From CAYOFK01 sp964403185 (GTDB lineage: Bacteria > Bacteroidota > Bacteroidia > Bacteroidales > VadinHA17): 5,265 nt of DNA. The stretch covers positions 1 to 5,265 of the forward strand of contig CAYOFK010000173.1 of assembly GCA_964403185.1 (NCBI GenBank). The letters are read 5' to 3'. The notes below the pieces were generated by a model. The model searched no databases. It was not told where the DNA came from and saw only the letters and a program-made list of their open reading frames with translations. Of this stretch, positions 1 to 5,265 are shown piece after piece. A program made the position numbers and the translations under genes. The stretch's first letter is position 1; each line of letters opens with the position of its first letter.

Positions 1-746
1 TTCTGGACTCTGCAGGCAAGATGAATGCTGAGATTATGCAGGATATGATAGATGGTGCCCTGGTTGAACTTACCGGAAAAGACACGGTTGATCAGGCCTG
101 GAAATCTGTTTTGAAACCGGAAGATGTGCTTGGGATAAAGAGCAATGTCTGGCGCCGTTTGCCAACCCCCTCTGAATTGGAACAAGCCATTAAGAAACGG
201 GCAATGGAAGTTGGGATTTCCGAATCTGATATTGGCATTTCAGACCGGGGGGTTCTTACAGACCCTGTCTTTCAAAGGGCTACGGCTCTTATCAATGCCA
301 GGCCCCTGAGAACCCATGCCTGGTCAGGATTGGGAACACTGATCAAAAATTACATAACATACACTAACAAAAAACCATCATTTCATCCGGATTCCTGTGC
401 TGATCTGGCTGAACTGTGGAAGTTTAAAGAGGTGAAAGGGAAAACACGGTTAAACGTACTTGTGGTGCTTACGCCGCTGTTCCATGGCGTGGGGCCCCAT
501 CATTTTAACCAGAAGTATGTTTGGTCTTATTACGGATTGCTGGTTGGATTTGACCCGGTGGCTGTTGACTCTGTCGGGGTGCGGTTGATCAATGCCAAAA
601 GGCTTGCGTATTTTGGAGAGGACCGTCCTATCAATCCGCCTCCGAAGCATGTTCTTCTGGCGGATACACGGCATGGTTTAGGCACCGCCGATCCAAATAA
701 AATTAACCTTATAAAACTGGGATATACGAAAGATTCACTGATTTAG
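1..746 (+). CDS. DUF362 domain-containing protein, 5' end outside the window
   Basis: The product looks like the C-terminal two thirds or more of a DUF362 protein, a family of unknown biochemical role often found beside iron-sulfur and cytochrome genes. Counting from the first visible Met (base 21), the family hallmarks are a 'KPEDVLGIKSN' segment at 32-42, 'ALINARPLRTHAWSGLGTLIKN' at about 89-110, 'GVGPHHF' at 156-162, and the strongly typical 'GFDPVAVDS' at 176-184 followed by a short tail ending in 'HGLGTADPNKI'. The frame is open back to the window edge (bases 3-20 read LDSAGK), and the visible start would remove the expected N-terminal part. The true start, and any Tat or Sec signal, therefore probably lies upstream. 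No Cys-rich ferredoxin motif is present in the visible part, although some DUF362 proteins carry one. The position where many relatives have an Asp (in 'vDAl') reads VVL here; this alignment was made from memory. Family assignment is firm; function is unknown. Confidence 0.85.
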   Translation, partial: LDSAGKMNAEIMQDMIDGALVELTGKDTVDQAWKSVLKPEDVLGIKSNVWRRLPTPSELEQAIKKRAMEVGISESDIGISDRGVLTDPVFQRATALINARPLRTHAWSGLGTLIKNYITYTNKKPSFHPDSCADLAELWKFKEVKGKTRLNVLVVLTPLFHGVGPHHFNQKYVWSYYGLLVGFDPVAVDSVGVRLINAKRLAYFGEDRPINPPPKHVLLADTRHGLGTADPNKINLIKLGYTKDSLI

Positions 747-945
747 TGGCTGTTCCGGACTTTTCTGCTAAGATCACCAAGGGGTGGTTCAGAATAACAC
801 AGAATCCTTCCGGATATGGTTGCCATGGTAAAATGGCGCTCTATCAAAATTTAGAATAAATAGGAATAGGCCTGAAATCTTTTTTTTCTTAAAATAAATC
901 ACGTTCTTAAATCGATCATATTTACTAATAAATATCTGTATCCTG
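747..945. other. Intergenic region before the redox operon
   Basis: No coding region is recognised here. A weak hairpin (GCCAT at 822-826, ATGGC at 833-837, 6-base loop) lies after the DUF362 gene. It is not followed directly by a T tract, so it is at best a poor terminator. The last ~85 bases are very AT-rich, with a T8 run near 881-888, and are the natural place for a promoter of the cytochrome gene. No clean sigma-70 hexamer pair or Bacteroidota-type TAnnTTTG box could be picked out. There is no Shine-Dalgarno sequence just before the start at 946. Short direct repeats of CAGAAT occur at 790-795 and 800-805, and TTCCGGA occurs at 753-759 and 808-814. Confidence 0.35.
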
Positions 946-1410
946 ATGAAATTCTACTTTCCTCCACAGATCAGCAGATTGGTCGTTATGTTTGCCGTAT
1001 TCATTATATTGTTTTTAATACTCAAACACTTTTTGACCCCTGATACCTTTGGTGACCTGGGGCATTATCGGGCTGCAGCATTAGAGGATCATGAAAATAT
1101 GCCTTTAAAGTATGCCAGTGATGAATCATGTTTCGACTGCCATGATGATATTTTTGAATTTAAAAAGCAAGACATGCATGTAGATATCAGCTGTGAAACA
1201 TGTCATGGCCCTGGTCTGGAACATGTGAACTCAATGGAGGCAGCGGACATCATGGTCCCCGCAGGAAGAGACTTTTGCGGGAGGTGCCATTATAAAAATG
1301 CAGGGCGCCCGGGAAAAGTGGTCACCCAAATTGAGCCCGGAAATCATAATGTTGATCAGGATTGTATTGAATGCCATAATTCACATCAGCCATGGGAACT
1401 AAAAGAATAG
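946..1410 (+). CDS. Membrane-anchored tetraheme cytochrome c
   Basis: This 154-residue c-type cytochrome probably carries electrons on the periplasmic side. Residues ~11-30 form one hydrophobic helix with no obvious signal-peptidase site, so it likely stays as an N-terminal membrane anchor. Four CxxCH heme-binding motifs follow: CFDCH at 62-66, CETCH at 83-87, CGRCH at 111-115 and CIECH at 140-144. Extra histidines at 40, 49, 78, 93, 134 and 147 could act as distal heme ligands, which would allow bis-His hemes. The last motif continues as 'NSHQPW', a common ending in multiheme cytochromes. Size and layout resemble DsrJ (about 15 kDa, one anchor helix), but DsrJ has three hemes. The small cytochromes of Hmc/Nrf-type complexes are other possible relatives. 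The gene's 3' end overlaps the ferredoxin gene by 19 bases, so the two are probably co-translated and work in one complex. No Shine-Dalgarno sequence is visible. Heme count is read directly; the exact partner is inferred. Confidence 0.9.
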   Translation: MKFYFPPQISRLVVMFAVFIILFLILKHFLTPDTFGDLGHYRAAALEDHENMPLKYASDESCFDCHDDIFEFKKQDMHVDISCETCHGPGLEHVNSMEAADIMVPAGRDFCGRCHYKNAGRPGKVVTQIEPGNHNVDQDCIECHNSHQPWELKE

Positions 1411-2162
1411 AATCATCAAGACGGAAATTTATCAGGACAACGGCTGCGGTTACCGGTGGTATGCTTACGCTTTTTTGGATCCGCCCTGCCAAAGCCCTGG
1501 TCATGGTCTCAAACCGGGAGGGACCGAAGGAAGGCCCCTGGTATGGAATTGGGATAGACATTGAGAAGTGCATAGGATGCGGCAGTTGTGCCAGGGCCTG
1601 TAAAAATGAGAACGACATTCCTAAAGACCCGTTCTATTTCCGGTCATGGGTTGAGCAATACACCGTAAAAAATGACGGGACTATTGAAGTCGTTTCACCA
1701 AATGGGGGAATAGACGGTTTTAAACAAACGGTTCCGGAAGAGGAAGTGTTTAAGTCTTTTTTTGTACCAAAAATGTGCAATCAGTGTTACAAATCACCCT
1801 GCGTCCAGGTGTGTCCCACCGGAGCCTCTTTTGACAGCCCGGAGGGGGTCGTATTGGTAGATGAAAAATCATGCATGGGATGTTCCTACTGTGTAATGGC
1901 CTGCCCATACGGATGCCGGTACATACATCCTGTAAGGAAAGTTGTGGATAAATGCACGCTGTGCTATCACAGGATTAAAAAAGGCAAACTTCCTGCCTGT
2001 TTTCAGGTATGTCCCACAGGGGCCAGGATTTTTGGTGACCTGAATGATAATGAGGGAGCTCTGGTAAAGTTCCTGAAAAAGCATAACTGCCAGGTTTTAA
2101 AAGGACACCTGAATACAGGTGCGAAATTATTTTACAATTCACTTAGCAAGGAGGTGCATTAG
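1392..2162 (+). CDS. Tat-exported 4x[4Fe-4S] ferredoxin-like electron-transfer subunit (DmsB/NrfC/DsrO type)
   Basis: This 256-residue iron-sulfur subunit relays electrons between a membrane quinone subunit and a periplasmic partner. The N-terminus has a twin-arginine signal: 'SSRRKFIRTT' at 8-17, then a hydrophobic stretch to about residue 30 and a possible cleavage region near 'AKA' (33-35). Sixteen cysteines fall in the four groups expected for the DMSO-reductase beta-subunit fold: C60/63/66/70, C129/132/137/141, C161/164/167/171 and C188/191/203/207. Two groups end in 'CPTGA'. The C-terminal 'LNTGAKLFYN' matches the 'gTkPkvyY' tail of the family. About 58 residues separate the first and second groups, which may be a small insertion. 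Base 1392 is the only Met start after the in-frame stop at 1377-1379 that keeps the Tat signal. The start lies inside the cytochrome gene, and the stop is 2 bases before the NrfD start. Tat export places it on the same side as the cytochrome, as with DsrO. Confidence 0.93.
   Translation: MGTKRIESSRRKFIRTTAAVTGGMLTLFWIRPAKALVMVSNREGPKEGPWYGIGIDIEKCIGCGSCARACKNENDIPKDPFYFRSWVEQYTVKNDGTIEVVSPNGGIDGFKQTVPEEEVFKSFFVPKMCNQCYKSPCVQVCPTGASFDSPEGVVLVDEKSCMGCSYCVMACPYGCRYIHPVRKVVDKCTLCYHRIKKGKLPACFQVCPTGARIFGDLNDNEGALVKFLKKHNCQVLKGHLNTGAKLFYNSLSKEVH
2148..2156 (+). promoter_or_regulatory. Strong Shine-Dalgarno sequence for the NrfD gene
   Basis: AAGGAGGTG matches the full anti-Shine-Dalgarno tail of 16S rRNA. 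It ends 8 bases before the ATG at 2165 and lies within the last codons of the ferredoxin gene. The other visible starts (946, 1392, 3428) have no comparable site, so the membrane subunit may be translated more independently than its neighbours. The match also fixes the start of the NrfD gene. Confidence 0.8.
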
Positions 2163-2164
2163 CT

Positions 2165-3361
2165 ATGGAACATCATATTCAACGCTTATATGAAATGCTC
2201 TCTCAGGTTGAAGGATATATCTACCCTAATGAACTTGAACTGCAATGGGGCATCCTTATTGTTATCTATCCGTATGTTACCGGCCTTGTAGCCGGAGCTT
2301 TTATTCTAGCATCTCTGGAACGGGTTTTTAATGTTAAAGTTTTAAAACCCACCTATGAACTGGCTTTACTTACCGCCCTTGCTTTTTTGACCGTGGCTGC
2401 CCTCCCTTTGGTAAGTCACCTCACACAGCCCGGCAGAGCATACAGGATCATGATCACTCCTAATTTGAACTCGGCCATGGCTATTTTTGGATTTGTGTAC
2501 CTGTGGTATCTGATGGCCGTTCTGTTACTCGAAATTTGGCTTGAATACAGGCACAGTATTGTGATTTGGTCCAGGACGGAGACCGGCGTAAAAAAATGGA
2601 TTTACACGGTGTTAACATTCGGGGTCACGGACCTGTCGCCGAGAACCTTGAAATGGGACCGGAAACTTGGGTATTTCATTACCGTTATTGGCATTCCTTC
2701 TGCATTTTTATTGCATGGGTATGTTGGCTTTATATTTGGGTCCATTAAGGCAAATCCCTGGTGGTCAACTGTTCTGATGCCCATTATTTTTATTTTTTCG
2801 GCCATGGTTTCAGGGATTGCACTTGTTCTTTTCCTCTATATGGTTGTCAGCTATATACGCCGGCAAACTTTGGATATGAAAGCTTTGGATACGATTGCCA
2901 GGTATTTGTTTTTTGTCCTGATCCTTGATTTCTCTCTGGAAATTCTGGACCAGATCCACCGCATTTATGAAGCAGAAGAATCTTTTGAGATTTTGTCTCT
3001 CCTGATCTCCGGAAAATTATACATAACACTGGGAGTATTTCAGGCCTTGTTGGGCACACTTACTCCTTTAGTGGTATTGGGAACTTTGCAAATCTACAAA
3101 CCAAATGAAAAAATAAGAAAGACACTTTATTTTATCATCAGCATACTTGTTCTGTTTGGAATATTTTTCATGAGATGGAATGTCGTCATTGGGGGACAAC
3201 TCTTTTCCAAGAGTTTTTACGGTTTTACAAGTTTCAAGTTGGTCCTGGCTGGTTCCGAAGGATTATTGATGGGATTGGTCTGGCTCATTCTTCCATACGG
3301 TATACTTGCATTTATGCTGTGGTTGCTGCCACCGTGGAAGAAAGTACCGGAAGTGGAATAA
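2165..3361 (+). CDS. nrfD: NrfD/PsrC-family quinone-interacting membrane subunit
   Basis: This 398-residue integral membrane protein belongs to the NrfD family (NrfD, PsrC, DsrP, HmcC). Members pass electrons between the quinone pool and an attached iron-sulfur subunit and contain no heme or metal centre. About nine hydrophobic helices can be read: near residues 27-51, 65-84, 103-127, 169-192, 202-229, 244-262, 286-309, 318-336 and 366-389. A weaker stretch near 143-154 could be a tenth. Family signatures include 'HGYVGFIFG' (184-192) followed by 'NPWWSTVLMPIIFIFSAMVSG' (197-217), and 'MRWNVVIGGQ' (336-345). Length is in the family's usual range, nearer the longer DsrP/HmcC-like members than the short ~300-residue NrfD. 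The ATG has a near-ideal ribosome site 8 bases upstream and lies 2 bases after the ferredoxin stop, so it belongs to the same operon and surely the same complex. The symbol is a family-level name; formate-dependent nitrite reduction is not implied, because no NrfA is present. Confidence 0.92.
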   Translation: MEHHIQRLYEMLSQVEGYIYPNELELQWGILIVIYPYVTGLVAGAFILASLERVFNVKVLKPTYELALLTALAFLTVAALPLVSHLTQPGRAYRIMITPNLNSAMAIFGFVYLWYLMAVLLLEIWLEYRHSIVIWSRTETGVKKWIYTVLTFGVTDLSPRTLKWDRKLGYFITVIGIPSAFLLHGYVGFIFGSIKANPWWSTVLMPIIFIFSAMVSGIALVLFLYMVVSYIRRQTLDMKALDTIARYLFFVLILDFSLEILDQIHRIYEAEESFEILSLLISGKLYITLGVFQALLGTLTPLVVLGTLQIYKPNEKIRKTLYFIISILVLFGIFFMRWNVVIGGQLFSKSFYGFTSFKLVLAGSEGLLMGLVWLILPYGILAFMLWLLPPWKKVPEVE

Positions 3362-3427
3362 AGTCTTTCCTGATTGGTGTTCCGGAGCGGTTATGTCGAA
3401 AACCAACAACATTAAATAGTAACCGAC
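3362..3427 (+). other. Short spacer with a possible minicistron
   Basis: The 66-base spacer holds a GGAG-type ribosome site (3384-3387), then ATG at 3393 and eight sense codons (MSKTNNIK) before TAG at 3417-3419. The true start of the next gene, ATG at 3428, has no Shine-Dalgarno sequence and lies in another frame 8 bases after that stop. Ribosomes ending at 3419 could re-initiate at 3428, so this may be a small coupling leader. Such short frames also arise by chance. No terminator hairpin is visible here, which favours read-through from the NrfD gene. Confidence 0.25.
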
Positions 3428-5089
3428 ATGTCTGATTCTGCTCAAAAGAATGATGTTCGTTTTCAGAAATTGAATGAAAGAATTCATTCTCTGGAAAAGA
3501 GGCTGCAAAAATTGGAATCAACGGTCAGCTTGCCCGGGCATCAAATTCAGGAAGATGAGAAAAGGCTGGAAGAATCCAGGGAGTATTGGGAACAAAAACT
3601 CACTGTGAATGAGATCAAACTGGAATCGGGGATAGGAGAATATGGCCTGGCCTGGTTAGGTAATTTCGTATTATTGACCGGCATATCTTTTCTGACCCAA
3701 TACCTGCAGGTAAACAAGCACCTGTTTTTCTCCATAACCATTGGATATGGATCGATTCTGGCTATTTTTCTCCTGGCAAAATATATTAAAAACGAACACG
3801 CCCACCTGGCATCCATGTTTCAAATTAATGGATACGTCCTTTTATTTCTCATCAGTCTTCGATTGCATTTTTTTTCATCCGCCCCGGCCATCACCAATAA
3901 AAGTATCGTCCTTCTCATTTTGGTTGTTATTGTTGCAATAGTTACAGCCAAGTCCTTGCGAAGCAGGTCAAAGATCTATTTTGTGATGAGTCTTGTTTTC
4001 TTTAATGTCCTTGCGCTGGTTTGTGATTCAGTCTTTATCACACTTCCTCTCATATTACTTTCTTCCGGTATGAGTTTAATCCTATATGTACGTTTTGGAT
4101 GGAGGAGCACGCTGAATGTTTCATTGATCCTGGCTTACATTGCCAGCCTTATATGGTTATTGAATAATCCGGTTATGGGTCATGACATGGAAGCCAGGCC
4201 TGAACTGGAATATGGTCATTTTTATCTTTTTGCATTGGGTGGTATTTATTCCCTGGTGGCCCTTCTCAGAGTTAAGGAAAAGGATTCGGAGCGGTTTTCC
4301 ATAGGGATAGTAATTGCCAACGGTATCGGTTTTACACTTCTTATGGCCCATGTAATACTTACCTATTTCAGGGAGGATTATATCAATATGCTTATTTTGA
4401 TCACTTTCACGGCTATTGGTTTTTCAATCCTGATAAAACAGATCTCTCAATGGAATTTTCCTTCGGCGTTTTATGCTTTGTATGGATTCATGGCCATGAG
4501 TGTAGCCATTTATGGAGTGTATGACCTTCCGGGTTCTTACTTTTTGTTGTCATTGCAAAGCCTGCTGGTTATTTCTATGGCATTATGGTTCAAAAACAGG
4601 ATCATCGTTTTTATGAATGCCGTACTTTTCATTAGCCTGTTCTTTGCTTACCTCATTTCCTCCCAGCACACCGACCTGATCAATTACTCATTTGCCCTGG
4701 TAGCTATGATAACGGCAAGGATCCTGAACTGGAAAAAAATATTTTTGGGTATAACCACGGACAACTTGCGGATCTTTTATTTGTTTATGGGCTTTTTTAT
4801 GGTGCTGTATGCATTATATCATGGCGTTCCAAAACAATACATTACTCTGTCATGGACCATTGCTGCTCTTTTATATTTCTTTTTCAGTATCATACTTCAT
4901 AATAAAAGGTACCGGTATATGGCGCTGGGAACCCTGGTGGCGGCTGCCTTGTACTTATTTATAGTTGATCTGGCCACTATTGATGTGGTTTATCGTGTCC
5001 TGGCGCTTTTAGTTCTTTCGGTTCTTTCGATTGGTATTTCAGTGTACTACTCAAAACACATTAAGAAATCGGCAAAAAAACCGGATTAA
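3428..5089 (+). CDS. DUF2339-like polytopic membrane protein with N-terminal coiled coil
   Basis: This 553-residue protein has a charged helical start (residues ~8-65) with heptad-like spacing of Leu/Ile ('LNERIHSLEKRLQKLEST'), likely a cytoplasmic coiled coil. About 18 hydrophobic helices then fill residues ~72 to 541 with only short loops. The first helix, 'EYGLAWLGNFVLLTGISFL' (71-89), and the final part, 'RYRYMALGTLVAAALYLFIVDL' (494-515) followed by 'VYRVLALLVLSVLSIGISVYY', recall DUF2339 membrane proteins. Those have an N-terminal coiled coil, a 'WLGk.G...L..G..F' first helix and a C-terminal 'R..sL..l...K.flvDls...R..sl..LG' pattern. At 553 residues it is shorter than many DUF2339 members. 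The C-terminal tail is lysine-rich (KHIKKSAKKPD). No transporter, enzyme or cofactor motif was recognised, so function is unknown. ATG 3428 is the first start after the in-frame stop at 3413-3415. The gene follows the redox genes by 66 bases on the same strand and may be co-transcribed. The DUF2339 link is from remembered patterns, at moderate confidence. Confidence 0.75.
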   Translation: MSDSAQKNDVRFQKLNERIHSLEKRLQKLESTVSLPGHQIQEDEKRLEESREYWEQKLTVNEIKLESGIGEYGLAWLGNFVLLTGISFLTQYLQVNKHLFFSITIGYGSILAIFLLAKYIKNEHAHLASMFQINGYVLLFLISLRLHFFSSAPAITNKSIVLLILVVIVAIVTAKSLRSRSKIYFVMSLVFFNVLALVCDSVFITLPLILLSSGMSLILYVRFGWRSTLNVSLILAYIASLIWLLNNPVMGHDMEARPELEYGHFYLFALGGIYSLVALLRVKEKDSERFSIGIVIANGIGFTLLMAHVILTYFREDYINMLILITFTAIGFSILIKQISQWNFPSAFYALYGFMAMSVAIYGVYDLPGSYFLLSLQSLLVISMALWFKNRIIVFMNAVLFISLFFAYLISSQHTDLINYSFALVAMITARILNWKKIFLGITTDNLRIFYLFMGFFMVLYALYHGVPKQYITLSWTIAALLYFFFSIILHNKRYRYMALGTLVAAALYLFIVDLATIDVVYRVLALLVLSVLSIGISVYYSKHIKKSAKKPD

Positions 5090-5265
5090 TACACTTCAGG
5101 AATAAAAGTTTGTTCAGAATACGGGGGTCGTACATATCCCTCTTTTTTTATTTCAGGCAGGATTATTTTTTTATGTTTGATCTCCCTGTACGGGATCTTT
5201 GATAACAGGTGGTGGATGCAATTCAGCCGGGCCCTGCGTTTATCGTCTCCATCTACAACATACCA
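5086..5265 (-). CDS. ppk2: Polyphosphate kinase 2 (PPK2), C-terminal fragment at the window edge
   Basis: Reading the - strand from 5265 gives 59 codons and a TAA stop (plus-strand TTA at 5086-5088); the rest of the gene lies beyond the window. The fragment starts 'WYVVDGDDKRRARLNCIHHL' and goes on with 'LSKIPY', which is the conserved C-terminal block of PPK2 (typically 'PWy.V.ddKrRARLN.i.hlLs.ipY'). It then ends '...FIPEVY', also typical of the family terminus. PPK2 enzymes move phosphate between inorganic polyphosphate and nucleotides. The 'DDKRRARLNCI' form is close to the class I type that mainly makes NTP from NDP, but class cannot be settled from this part. The Walker A and B motifs and lid region are outside the window. 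The gene is convergent with the DUF2339-like gene and overlaps it by 4 bases, so it is a separate transcription unit with no apparent role in the redox operon. Confidence 0.88.
   Translation of the reverse strand, partial: WYVVDGDDKRRARLNCIHHLLSKIPYREIKHKKIILPEIKKEGYVRPPYSEQTFIPEVY
5123..5149 (+). terminator. Possible intrinsic terminator for the + strand operon, inside ppk2
   Basis: On the + strand, GGGGGT (5123-5128) can pair with ATCCCT (5136-5141) across a 7-base loop. The six pairs include two G-U wobbles. One base later come seven T (5143-5149). This lies 34 bases after the DUF2339-like stop and within the 3' coding part of ppk2 on the other strand, where the two genes leave no free spacer. 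The stem is short, so the call is tentative. Confidence 0.4.

Noticed and set aside
450..674. Open frame of 74 codons on the - strand within the DUF362 gene
   Set aside because: It lies wholly inside a gene with clear family motifs on the other strand and has no recognisable domain or ribosome site.
822..837. Hairpin GCCAT/ATGGC as a terminator for the DUF362 gene
   Set aside because: The stem has only five pairs, and the nearest T run is more than 40 bases away, so it does not fit an intrinsic terminator.
881..888. T8 run in the intergenic region as a terminator or promoter element
   Set aside because: No stable stem precedes it, and no paired promoter hexamers at normal spacing could be found around it.
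1322..1618. Open frame of 98 codons on the - strand across the cytochrome/ferredoxin junction
   Set aside because: It is antisense to two genes with CxxCH and CxxCxxC motifs that are certainly real, and its translation shows no family features.
3175..3435. Open frame of 86 codons on the + strand overlapping the end of the NrfD gene
   Set aside because: It overlaps the conserved last helices of the NrfD protein in another frame, and its translation has no recognisable pattern.
3263..3521. Two overlapping - strand frames around the NrfD/DUF2339-like boundary
   Set aside because: Both are antisense to the coiled-coil start and the last NrfD helices, with low-complexity translations and no start context.
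5070..5085. T7 tract on the - strand just after the ppk2 stop as its terminator
   Set aside because: No GC-rich hairpin comes before the tract. The only pairing places the T run in the loop, and the tract is explained by Lys codons of the DUF2339-like gene.

Overview
The window is a gene-dense piece of bacterial chromosome. It carries four complete genes and parts of two more. A partial DUF362 protein gene runs in from the left edge on the + strand. After a gap of about 200 bases come a membrane-anchored tetraheme cytochrome c, a Tat-exported ferredoxin-like subunit with four [4Fe-4S] clusters, an NrfD/PsrC-family membrane quinone-interacting subunit, and a large polytopic membrane protein with an N-terminal coiled coil that resembles the DUF2339 family. 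On the - strand, running in from the right edge, is the C-terminal end of a PPK2-type polyphosphate kinase. It ends exactly where the last + strand gene ends.

How the genes fit together: the cytochrome, ferredoxin and NrfD genes (946-3361) are packed as one unit. The first two overlap by 19 bases and the next two are 2 bases apart. They encode the standard parts of a membrane redox complex: a quinone-reactive NrfD subunit, an iron-sulfur relay on the outer face of the cytoplasmic membrane, and a c-type cytochrome as electron entry or exit. The set recalls the J, O and P subunits of DsrMKJOP, the Hmc/Tmc-type complexes and the anchor half of Psr/Nrf enzymes. No molybdopterin catalytic subunit and no DsrMK-like cytoplasmic subunit lie next to it in this window. 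The redox partner is therefore not visible: it may lie elsewhere, or the complex may work alone between quinones and periplasmic cytochromes. The DUF2339-like gene follows 66 bases later on the same strand and may share the transcript. Its link to electron transfer is unproven.

Organism: several features suggest an uncultured anaerobic or facultatively anaerobic Gram-negative with quinone-linked respiration. These are the c-type cytochromes, the Tat export signal, the NrfD module and the moderately AT-rich composition. Most genes lack a Shine-Dalgarno sequence. This would suit Bacteroidota or a related phylum, but Desulfobacterota and similar groups are not excluded. This placement is inference.

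No tRNA, rRNA, CRISPR array, insertion sequence or phage gene was seen.
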